A stretch of 64,000 nt of DNA from Cytophagales bacterium (lineage in GTDB: Bacteria > Bacteroidota > Bacteroidia > Cytophagales > Bernardetiaceae), in the NCBI GenBank assembly GCA_004293815.1, contig RDZD01000017.1:1-64000 (forward strand), in the 5' to 3' direction. The position numbers were made by a program, and so were the translations under genes. The notes under the pieces were generated by a model that was not told the DNA's origin, did not search any database, and saw nothing but the letters and a program-made list of their open reading frames with translations. Below, in pieces: positions 34,254 through 41,285 of the stretch. Position 1 is the stretch's first letter; each line of letters starts with the position of its first letter.

Positions 34254-35486
34254 ATGACAGTTGCCAAACCTCTTTCTAATCCCAATTTGCTCAACACGGC
34301 AGTCATTATTGCTGCTTTGGGTTATTTTGTAGATATCTACGACCTTGTTTTGTTTAGTATCGTGCGGGTGCAGAGTCTAAAATCGCTTGGATTTTCGGGC
34401 GAGGAGCTTACCAGCAAAGGTATCTTGTTGATAGACATGCAAATGCTTGGTATGCTGGTTGGAGGCATTCTTTGGGGTGTTTTGGGTGATAAAAAAGGTC
34501 GTCTGTCTGTTTTATTTGGCTCTATTCTTACCTACTCGCTGGCCAATATTGCCAATGGCTTTGTGGATAATATCACTAGTTATGCCGTTTGGCGTTTTAT
34601 TGCAGGTATTGGCCTTGCGGGCGAGCTGGGAGCTGGCATTACGCTAGTGGCAGAGGTTTTACCTAAAGAAAAACGCGGCTACGGCACTATGATAGTGGCT
34701 GTTATAGGGCTTTTGGGTGCGGTAGTGGCTGGTTTTTTACATAATTACTTTGACTGGCGCGTTTGTTATTTTGTAGGTGGAGGTTTGGGTCTGAGCCTAC
34801 TGCTCTTGCGTATAGGCATGGCGGAGTCAGGCATGTTTGCCGAAACCCAAGAAAAAGGGGTCGCACGCGGCAATTTCTTTGCACTTTTTACCAAAAAAAG
34901 TAGGCTTATCAAATACCTGCGTTGCATTTTTATTGGCCTTACCACGTGGTACGTCATAGGTATTTTGGTAACTTTTTCGCCAGAGTTTGCCAAGTCTATG
35001 GGAGTGGTGGGCGAAGTGTCGGCTGGCACAGCCATTATGTTTGCATACGGCGGCTTGGTGGTGGGTGATTTGCTCAGCGGTTTACTCAGCCAGATTCTAA
35101 AAAGCAGAATCAAAGTCATGTTTATATTCCTCACCGCAAACATCGTAGCGGTATCGTTTTTTTTGAGCGCAAGTGGCGTAACAGCCAATACTCTTTATTG
35201 GTTATGTGGCTTTTTGGGTGTAGCAGCTGGTTTTTGGGTCATTTTTGTAACCATAGCCGCCGAGCAGTTTGGTACCAACCTGCGTGCCACTGTTACAACC
35301 ACTGTGCCTAACTTTGTAAGAGGTGCGCTAGTGCCACTTACGGTACTTTTTCAGTGGCTAAATAGTTCTTATGGTGTCCTCAATGCTGCTATTTATGTGG
35401 GTCTTTTTACCATCGTGGTGGCATTCATATCACTCTGGGGGCTAAAGGAAACCTTCCACGAAGATTTAAATTATCAAGAAGACTGA
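34254..35486 (+). CDS. Major facilitator superfamily transporter (410 aa)
   Basis: Twelve predicted helices with the MFS A-motif GDKKGRLSV after helix 2 (about residues 77-85), the motif-B-like RFIAGIGLAGELGAGITLVAE in helix 4, and the helix 5 segment GYGTMIVAVIGLLGAVVAGF. The overall pattern is of the sugar/aromatic-acid-proton symporter group, but substrate cannot be read from the sequence. ATG 34254 was chosen; a TTG at 34197 in frame adds 19 non-conserved residues. The gene is alone between a divergent membrane protein and tRNA-Ser. Confidence 0.88.
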   Translation: MTVAKPLSNPNLLNTAVIIAALGYFVDIYDLVLFSIVRVQSLKSLGFSGEELTSKGILLIDMQMLGMLVGGILWGVLGDKKGRLSVLFGSILTYSLANIANGFVDNITSYAVWRFIAGIGLAGELGAGITLVAEVLPKEKRGYGTMIVAVIGLLGAVVAGFLHNYFDWRVCYFVGGGLGLSLLLLRIGMAESGMFAETQEKGVARGNFFALFTKKSRLIKYLRCIFIGLTTWYVIGILVTFSPEFAKSMGVVGEVSAGTAIMFAYGGLVVGDLLSGLLSQILKSRIKVMFIFLTANIVAVSFFLSASGVTANTLYWLCGFLGVAAGFWVIFVTIAAEQFGTNLRATVTTTVPNFVRGALVPLTVLFQWLNSSYGVLNAAIYVGLFTIVVAFISLWGLKETFHEDLNYQED

Positions 35487-35533
35487 GTTGAATGCTTTTG
35501 AGCCTGCATTTTTTACACAAACGTCTTTTATAG

Positions 35534-35564
35534 TTTGAATATTTGGTTTTTGTGTTTAATTTTG
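35534..35564 (+). promoter_or_regulatory. Promoter for tRNA-Ser
   Basis: TTTG (35534-35537), 19 bases, TAATTTTG (35557-35564) is an exact consensus match ending 13 bases before the tRNA, the same distance as at tRNA-Leu. Confidence 0.85.
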
Positions 35565-35577
35565 CGCCTCAATTCTT

Positions 35578-35664
35578 AGAGAGGTGTCCGAGTGGTTTAA
35601 GGAGCACGCCTGGAAAGTGTGTATGTGGGAAACTGCATCGGGGGTTCGAATCCCCCTCTCTCTG
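35578..35664 (+). tRNA. tRNA-Ser (anticodon GGA)
   Basis: The acceptor AGAGAGG pairs with TCTCTCT (35657-35663) with one G-U at the inner end. The anticodon loop in GCCTGGAAAGTG carries GGA, reading UCC/UCU. A long variable arm (class II) and the T arm GGGGG-TTCGAAT-CCCCC (35640-35656) follow. Discriminator G35664; CCA not encoded. Confidence 0.95.
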
Positions 35665-35700
35665 CTCTTAGAGCCATTTTTAGGCCGAAATTCTTTTTAA

Positions 35701-36825
35701 ATGTCTGTTTGGGACTCCCTGTTGCTTTTATTGAGTCTTTTTTGGCTTCTTCAAATAAGCTTTTCTGCTTCTTTGACTTGGTTGTCCTTTTTTTTTAGGA
35801 CTTCTCCCAAAATCAAACCTATTGATAATCAAAAACTGACAGTGAGCGTCGTGGTGGCAGCCCGTAACGAAGCACTCCACTTAGAGGTTCTGCTTCAAGC
35901 ACTTTCTGGGCAAAAATATCATGATTTTGAAATTGTGGTGGTTAATGACCGCTCCACAGACCAGAGTGCCAGTCTGCTAGACAGTTGGCAGCAAAAAATA
36001 GATAAGCTGCGCGTGATAAACCTTCAAGACAAACCTGACGCGCTCGATGGCAAAAAAAATGCCCTCACACAAGGTATCCATGCTGCTCGTGGGGCTGTTA
36101 TCTTGCTCACTGATGCTGACTGTGTGCCTGCCTCTACAGACTGGATAGAGGGCATGACAAAGCCTTTTCAAGACCATAACATTCAAATTGTTTTAGGATT
36201 TTCTCCTTACAAGTATTTGCCTACTTGGCTCAATGCCTTTATACAATACGAAACGCTCTACACAGCCGCTCAATACTGGCTTGCCTGTGCGTGGGGCATT
36301 CCCTACATGGGCGTGGGCAGAAATTTAGCTTATCGCAAGTCTTTTTTTGAGCAAAAACAGGGCTTTAGTGCTTGGCAGCATTTAAAAGGAGGCGATGATG
36401 ATCTTTTTGTAGGGCAGCATGCCCAAGCGCACAACACGCTTTGTGTGGCTGAGCCTGCCTATCACACCCTTTCTGAGCCAGAAACCTCATACAGTGCTTG
36501 GCGTAGTCAAAAATACAGACATTTGAGCGCAGGAAAACGTTATTTATTTAAACACAAACTGCGCTTGGGACTCTGGCAACTTTCTCAATGGGCTATGTTG
36601 GGCGGTATTTCAATCATGCCGTTTTGGATAGAAGAGCACCCTGCGATTGGCTGGTTTTTGGGCTTTCGTTATCTTTGTTTTACGCTGGGTCTTTGGCTGT
36701 TAGCTAAAAGGCTGAAAATTAATTTGTCAATCTTTTTGATTTTTTTGTTTGAATTTGTATATTTTTTGTATTATTTTGTGAACTTGTTTGAGATATTACG
36801 CAAGCAGCCTGTGAAATGGAAATAG
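35701..36825 (+). CDS. Family 2 glycosyltransferase, membrane-bound
   Basis: A 374-residue GT2. One N-terminal transmembrane helix (about 5-30), then the GT-A catalytic domain: VSVVVAARNEALHLEVLLQAL, FEIVVVNDRSTDQSASLLDS, the DxD-type LLTDADCVPAS, and the acceptor-site GGDDDLFVG followed by RSQKYRHLSAGKRYLF, comparable to the (Q/R)xxRW region of processive enzymes. Three C-terminal hydrophobic segments anchor it. It probably builds a surface polysaccharide or glycolipid. Its last 10 bases overlap the sigma factor gene, coupling the two. Confidence 0.88.
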   Translation: MSVWDSLLLLLSLFWLLQISFSASLTWLSFFFRTSPKIKPIDNQKLTVSVVVAARNEALHLEVLLQALSGQKYHDFEIVVVNDRSTDQSASLLDSWQQKIDKLRVINLQDKPDALDGKKNALTQGIHAARGAVILLTDADCVPASTDWIEGMTKPFQDHNIQIVLGFSPYKYLPTWLNAFIQYETLYTAAQYWLACAWGIPYMGVGRNLAYRKSFFEQKQGFSAWQHLKGGDDDLFVGQHAQAHNTLCVAEPAYHTLSEPETSYSAWRSQKYRHLSAGKRYLFKHKLRLGLWQLSQWAMLGGISIMPFWIEEHPAIGWFLGFRYLCFTLGLWLLAKRLKINLSIFLIFLFEFVYFLYYFVNLFEILRKQPVKWK

Positions 36826-37445
36826 AGGACGATTTCGAGTTTGATTCTAAAAAAAGCTTTTCAAATAAAGCTCTGAAGGACTTTGACCTCATTGACAAGG
36901 CTGTTCAAGGAGATGAGAAAGCCTTTGGGGAGTTGATGGTGAGGTACAAAAACTCTGTTTATTTTATGCTGCTCAAAATGGTAAAGAATACCGATGATGC
37001 AGAAGATTTGACCATTGAAGCCTTTACCAAAGCCTTTAAGAGTCTTAAAAACTTTAAGAAGGATTACACTTTCAGTACTTGGCTTTTTAGGATTGCCACC
37101 AACAACTGCATTGATTTTATCCGAAAAAAGAAAATAGAAATCCTCAGTATACATGGCTCTTACGCCAGCGATAGTGGCGAGTCTGTTAATTTGGACGTAA
37201 AGGATGGTAATTTAGATCCCCAAGAGCGCACCATTAAAAACCAAAAAATAGAGCTTGTACAAGAATTTGTAAGTCTACTGCCCAAAAAATACAGACAATT
37301 GGTAGAGTTACGCTATTTTGAAGAGCTTTCCTACGAGGAAATTGCTGAGAGATTAGACTCCCCTCTAGGCACAGTCAAAGCCCAATTGCATCGCGCCAGA
37401 GAGCTTTTGTTAGATATTGTTAAAGACAAACGCGACGCTATCTAG
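36816..37445 (+). CDS. Sigma-70 family RNA polymerase sigma factor (ECF type)
   Basis: A 209-residue sigma factor with region 2 (FGELMVRYKNSVYFMLLKMV, DAEDLTIEAFTKAFKSL, FSTWLFRIATNNCIDFIRKK) and region 4 (LPKKYRQLVELRYFEELSYE, EIAERLDSPLGTVKAQLHRA) joined by a linker of about 45 residues. An acidic N-terminal extension of about 25 residues precedes region 2. No anti-sigma gene is adjacent; ECF factors without one are frequent in Bacteroidota. ATG 36816 overlaps the end of the GT2 gene, so control may be shared. Targets unknown. Confidence 0.9.
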   Translation: MEIEDDFEFDSKKSFSNKALKDFDLIDKAVQGDEKAFGELMVRYKNSVYFMLLKMVKNTDDAEDLTIEAFTKAFKSLKNFKKDYTFSTWLFRIATNNCIDFIRKKKIEILSIHGSYASDSGESVNLDVKDGNLDPQERTIKNQKIELVQEFVSLLPKKYRQLVELRYFEELSYEEIAERLDSPLGTVKAQLHRARELLLDIVKDKRDAI

Positions 37446-37623
37446 TATTTGTTTATGCGGGTTTCACTCATTGTTTAGATGAAAAAGAGTATGCTTAAAT
37501 GTGCTTTTAAGTCCAAAAGCAGATCACTTCCCTCTGAAAATCAAAAACTTACCACCCACACTCCCCCTCTTGTAAATATTAAGAAAAGAGCTATTGAGCC
37601 AAGCAGTTCTGCCAAAAAGGTAC

Positions 37624-37631
37624 TAATTTTG
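37624..37631 (+). promoter_or_regulatory. Candidate -7 box for the sulfotransferase gene
   Basis: TAATTTTG lies 29 bases before ATG 37661, within GTACTAATTTTGCGGC, a 16-base string identical to that upstream of trmB. No TTTG at the expected distance. Confidence 0.4.
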
Positions 37632-37660
37632 CGGCTTATATTTTGCATCTTGTTTTTTTC

Positions 37661-38587
37661 ATGTCCTTGTCTCGTCCCATACTCATCACTGGTTCGCATC
37701 GTTCGGGTACTACCTGGCTAGGTAAGTCTCTGGCTCTCAGTCAGGAACTTCGGTATGTGGAAGAGCCTTTTAACTTAAGTATCAACAAAGGTCGCCCACC
37801 TCTCTATCTCAAATACTGGTTTCATTATATTTCCGAAAATAGTCCAAACTATGCCCCAGAAGCTTTCGCAAAAGCTTTTGGACTCAAAACGGCCTATCTC
37901 AAACAACTGGCCTCAGCCCAAAGTCTTAAGCAACTCTACTGGGAGTTGCTACACTGCTGGGAGCTCTGGAAACAAAACAGGCGACACGTTCGTCCACTTA
38001 TCAAAGATCCTTTGGCGTTTTTTTCAGCTCCTTGGATTCACAAGCAGTATCAAGCGGAGGTTATTGTACTCACTCGTCACCCTGCTGCATACGTGAGTAG
38101 CGTTCTCAAAATGAACTGGCGACACGATTATAAGCACTTTCTCAACCAACCTGCCCTTATCAGAGATTATTTGAAGCCATTCGAGGAAAAAATTATTTTT
38201 TTGAGTCAAAATGAGCACTCGGCAATAGAAAACGCTGTTTGGATATGGAATATGATTGCACACGTTACCTTAGTTTTTAAAGAACAATATCCCAACTGGC
38301 ATTTCCTCTGTTATGAGGATTTGGCAAGTGAGCCTTTGTGCAGTATGGAAAAGCTTTACAATAAACTGGGGCTTGTTTTTGACCAACGCATAGCTCAAGA
38401 AATTCAGAAAACAACCTCCGAACAAAATGACGTTTTCAAAACCGAAGTGGTTCAACATCAGCTTTTTCGTCATAGCAAAGCCCTTGTACACGCATGGAAG
38501 CACGAGCTCGATGAAGCAAGCATAGCCCGCATACGAGAACTTACATCACCTTACTCGCCCTATTTTTATACGGATGAGGACTGGTAA
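37661..38587 (+). CDS. Sulfotransferase-family protein
   Basis: A 308-residue PAPS-dependent sulfotransferase-like protein. The 5'-phosphosulfate loop is PILITGSHRSGTTWLGKSLA near the N-terminus, the 3'-phosphate-binding segment is IVLTRHPAAYVSSVLKMNWR near residue 140, and a WHFLCYEDLASEPLCSM block follows. These enzymes sulfate carbohydrates, lipids or proteins. ATG 37661 puts the P-loop strand 3-5 residues from the N-terminus as in relatives; a TTG at 37643 is an alternative. The GT2 gene nearby suggests a glycan substrate, but that is inference. Confidence 0.82.
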   Translation: MSLSRPILITGSHRSGTTWLGKSLALSQELRYVEEPFNLSINKGRPPLYLKYWFHYISENSPNYAPEAFAKAFGLKTAYLKQLASAQSLKQLYWELLHCWELWKQNRRHVRPLIKDPLAFFSAPWIHKQYQAEVIVLTRHPAAYVSSVLKMNWRHDYKHFLNQPALIRDYLKPFEEKIIFLSQNEHSAIENAVWIWNMIAHVTLVFKEQYPNWHFLCYEDLASEPLCSMEKLYNKLGLVFDQRIAQEIQKTTSEQNDVFKTEVVQHQLFRHSKALVHAWKHELDEASIARIRELTSPYSPYFYTDEDW

Positions 38588-38732
38588 CATGGCTTCTCCT
38601 AGCTTAAAAGCCTAATCTTTATATATTTCTGTTTGGATATTTTGTTTTAAGACGCTTAGTTTGCAGATAATTAATGCTTTAAAAATAATTTACCAATCTA
38701 TTTTTTAGTTTGACTTTCATTTAAAAGTAAAG

Positions 38733-39134
38733 ATGATGTACTTGAAATATCTATCCATTATGTGTTGCGTTGTGTTCGTGGCTATGAGCTGCTCAAAGGA
38801 AAACAGCGGCCCTAGTGACACTCAAAAGCCTCTTATCAAGATTATAAGTCCTGTTGAGGGCTTTGATTCACCCAGTGGTGTGCCTGTAGCTATTTCTGCT
38901 TTGGTAGAAGACGAGGAGCTTCATGCGCTCAGGGTAGTTGTTAAGCAAAAAAGCGACGGTGCAATCTTGTTTGAAGAGTCCCCTGATGTACACGGTCAGA
39001 AATCTTACAGTCTGAATACAACCTATACAGCCACTGGCTTGCGCAGACCAGTCTCTGCCCGTCTTACGGTCATAGCCACAGATATGAGTAAAAATACCGA
39101 CTCTTTGAGCGTAGGTTTCACGATTAATCCTTAA
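38733..39134 (+). CDS. Small lipoprotein with an Ig-like beta domain (133 aa)
   Basis: The lipobox VAMSC ends at Cys20, after a hydrophobic segment, and the mature protein begins SKENSGPSDTQKPLIKIISP. The remaining 100 residues have the alternating pattern of a bacterial Ig-like or DUF4625-like beta-sandwich (VEGFDSPSGVPVAISALVED, ELHALRVVVKQKSDG, SARLTVIATDMSKNTDSLSV). It is probably outer-membrane anchored. Function unknown. Two tandem ATG codons (38733 and 38736) can serve as start. Confidence 0.75.
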   Translation: MMYLKYLSIMCCVVFVAMSCSKENSGPSDTQKPLIKIISPVEGFDSPSGVPVAISALVEDEELHALRVVVKQKSDGAILFEESPDVHGQKSYSLNTTYTATGLRRPVSARLTVIATDMSKNTDSLSVGFTINP

Positions 39135-39167
39135 TTTATGCAAGACAATATTTTGCACGCGCAACTA

Positions 39168-39223
39168 ACAACAAAAAGCTATGATGGTACGTATATAATG
39201 CAATAGTTATTGCTTTTTGTTGT
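39168..39223. repeat. 12-bp inverted repeat abutting a start codon
   Basis: ACAACAAAAAGC (39168-39179) and GCTTTTTGTTGT (39212-39223) are perfect complements separated by 32 bases; the second arm ends on the base before ATG 39224. It could be the 3' hairpin of the upstream lipoprotein gene, or fold over the translation start of the DUF1036 gene. Confidence 0.6.
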
Positions 39224-39646
39224 ATGAAAAAGACCATAGGAATCCTCTTTATCATTTTATTGACCCACTTTGCGGTATTTGCGCAGTTACAAGTGGAGAA
39301 CAAAACAGCCCAGACTTTACGTTTGGCAGCCGCTTACTATTTAGAAAATGACAAAGAGCAGTGCTATCACACACAAGGTTGGTTTGAACTCAAGCCAAAT
39401 GAAAAAATAGTGTTGCTCAAAGACAAGTTACAGCATCGATACTATTATTTTTATGCAGAAAAAATTCCGTCTGGTGCAAAAATAGAAGGTGATGGTACAT
39501 TTAAATATGCTGTTAGCAATACACAGGCCTCTTTTGACTTGAAAGATGCAGATTCACCAGCGGCAAATGCCACTGCACCATTTTATAAGTTTGTACAAGT
39601 GGACATTGGCGACAACGAAACTTTTACTTATAGTTTGGTAGATTAA
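39224..39646 (+). CDS. Exported DUF1036-domain protein (140 aa)
   Basis: A signal peptide (about 1-20, ending HFAVFAQ) precedes a DUF1036-type domain: LQVENKTAQTLRLAAAYYLE, a Trp in HTQGWFELKPNEKIVL, and HRYYYFYAEKI, matching the family pattern of 'N.T...v.vA..Y' and 'GWw.l.pG'. The function of DUF1036 is not established. The usual cysteines of the family are reduced to one (QCYHT). The start lies directly after the 12-bp inverted repeat. Confidence 0.72.
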   Translation: MKKTIGILFIILLTHFAVFAQLQVENKTAQTLRLAAAYYLENDKEQCYHTQGWFELKPNEKIVLLKDKLQHRYYYFYAEKIPSGAKIEGDGTFKYAVSNTQASFDLKDADSPAANATAPFYKFVQVDIGDNETFTYSLVD

Positions 39647-39772
39647 CAAGTAAGCATCGACTTGTTTTTTTGATAAAAATATCTCAAATTTTGATATTGA
39701 TTAATTTTTGTTCGTTATTTGCAAAAATACAATCTCGTTTTTTAGACTCACTAAAATCTTTTAAAGCTCTTT

Positions 39773-40762
39773 ATGTATCACAAAGACTCCGCAGAAAACG
39801 CCAGAAATGATACTTCTACGGCTTTTCGTTTGTTTACGGTTGCTGAAGGCAGTAAGCTTTTTACTGCTACAGCTCTCAATATTCTTCTCACTATCGTCAC
39901 GCTGGGCTTATATTGGCCCTGGGCTAAAGCCTCTATTATGCGTTATCAGATAGGAACCCTAGAGCTGGGCGGCAGTCGCTTTGTATTTCATGGCACAGGC
40001 AAGGAAATGTTTAAAGGTTTTCTGATGGCTGCTCTGGCTTTTATTTTGCTCAACTCCATTCACATCACAGGTACTATACTCCACAATGACACTTTGATTG
40101 CTGTTGGTTACTTTGTGCTTTATGCGGGTATTTTGTCGCTATTACCCGTGATTATACACGGTTCATTGCGTTATCGCCTTTCACGAACTACTTGGCGTGG
40201 TATTAGGCTTGGGTATAAGGGGGATTTAAAGCAACTCTATGGTATTTTTATACCAGGTGCGCTATTGTCTTTGGTTACCCTAGGTCTCTACTCTCCTTTT
40301 TTGTTTGTGGCCACGAAGCGTTATATTTACCAACACATCCGATTTGGTCATTTGGAATTTGAATATGACGGCGTTGGCTCTGAAGTTTTTATGATGAGGC
40401 TCAAAAATTTGCTACTCATCCTCTTTACCTTTGGCTGGTACGGTTTTGCGGCCATGCGTGATGAGTTAAACTACGATTACGGCCACACTATACTGAAGCA
40501 AGATGGTAAGGTACTGCGTTTCCATGCAAAATTCAAAGCGACAGAGCTGTTCACTTTGGGTATTACGTCTTATTTTTTATCTGCCTTCACTTTAGGTTTG
40601 GCTTTTCCTTGGATATGGGTTAACTACATGAAGTATACGCTCTCCAGCATTGTTCTTCAAGAGCCTCTTCTTCTGGACAGAGTGGTTCAGAGCCAGCAGA
40701 TAGATCGCGACGCAAGTGGCGATATGATGGGCGATCTTCTTGACTTAGACATAGTGTTCTAA
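39773..40762 (+). CDS. DUF898 (YjgN) family membrane protein
   Basis: A 329-residue inner-membrane protein with about six to eight transmembrane helices in two similar halves. Each half has a hydrophobic pair ending in LGLYWPWAKASIMRYQIGTL or LGLYSPFLFVATKRYIYQHI followed by a soluble 'FHGTG' or 'FEYDGVG' segment, as in YjgN/DUF898 proteins. SRTTWRGIRLGYKGD is another family block. Function unknown. It ends with a strong terminator. Confidence 0.88.
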   Translation: MYHKDSAENARNDTSTAFRLFTVAEGSKLFTATALNILLTIVTLGLYWPWAKASIMRYQIGTLELGGSRFVFHGTGKEMFKGFLMAALAFILLNSIHITGTILHNDTLIAVGYFVLYAGILSLLPVIIHGSLRYRLSRTTWRGIRLGYKGDLKQLYGIFIPGALLSLVTLGLYSPFLFVATKRYIYQHIRFGHLEFEYDGVGSEVFMMRLKNLLLILFTFGWYGFAAMRDELNYDYGHTILKQDGKVLRFHAKFKATELFTLGITSYFLSAFTLGLAFPWIWVNYMKYTLSSIVLQEPLLLDRVVQSQQIDRDASGDMMGDLLDLDIVF

Positions 40763-40796
40763 TTTCGGGTCTCTTTCTGCGTTATTTATAAACAGC

Positions 40797-40845
40797 CACG
40801 CCAGCAAGCCTATACCAACCTAGAAGCTTGCTGGCGTGTGTTTTT
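40797..40845 (+). terminator. Intrinsic terminator after the DUF898 gene
   Basis: CACGCCAGCAAGC (40797-40809) pairs perfectly with GCTTGCTGGCGTG (40826-40838); TGTTTTT follows. Confidence 0.88.
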
Positions 40846-40847
40846 AT

Positions 40848-40874
40848 AAAAAATACACGGCTGAGAAAGCCGTG
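40848..40874 (-). terminator. Minus-strand terminator at the end of the duplicated block
   Basis: Read on the minus strand, CACGGCT and AGCCGTG (40856-40874) form a 7-bp stem with a 5-base loop, followed by TATTTTTTA. It would end any transcript that passes the terminator at 40942-40975. Confidence 0.6.
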
Positions 40875-41285
40875 GCGAAAAGAAGGTAGACAACCTCTTT
40901 GGGTTCGATAGCTGCAATTTGGATAAATACAGCCCAAAAAAGAAGACAAGACCACCCAAAGGTGGTCTTGTCTTCTGATTAAAAATCTATAAAACAAGCG
41001 CGTTTATTGCTTTACAAACTGCTCTACGACCCAAACACCTTGGCCAGAGAGCCTAACGGCATAAGTGCCAGACGGTTGAGAAAGATGTGGCGAAAAGAAG
41101 GTAGACGACCTCTTTGGGTTTGATGGCTGCAATTTAGATAAATACAGTTCAAATCAGAAGCCAAGACCACCTAAAGGCAGTCTTGGCTTCTGATTAAAAA
41201 TCTATAAAAGAAGCGCGTTTATTGCTTTACAAACTGCTCTACGGCCCAAACACCTTGCCCAGAAAGCCTAACCGCATAAGTGCCA
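40856..41285. repeat. Tandem duplication, two 215-bp units
   Basis: Units at about 40856-41070 and 41071-41285 align with a constant 215-base offset; for example GAGAAAG at 40863 recurs at 41078 and AAAAATCTAT at 40981 recurs at 41196. Each unit holds the last ~25 codons of a T9SS sorting domain, its stop, a terminator hairpin and a spacer. The proximal unit is part of the 1500-residue gene. The distal one encodes an orphan tail, PSGTYAVRLSGQGVWVVEQF then VKQ, with no upstream gene. The two units differ at scattered positions. Confidence 0.88.
40936..40975 (-). terminator. Strong minus-strand terminator (distal duplicate)
   Basis: GAAGACAAGACCACC (40942-40956), loop CAAA, and its exact complement (40961-40975) form a 15-bp stem; on the minus strand six T follow. 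The proximal copy (41157-41190) keeps only 11 outer base pairs and has no T-run. Confidence 0.85.

Noticed and set aside
36816-37445. Anti-sigma factor partner next to the ECF sigma gene
   Set aside because: The downstream frame (37479-37721) is not a coherent protein and the following gene is a sulfotransferase; no membrane anti-sigma protein is visible.
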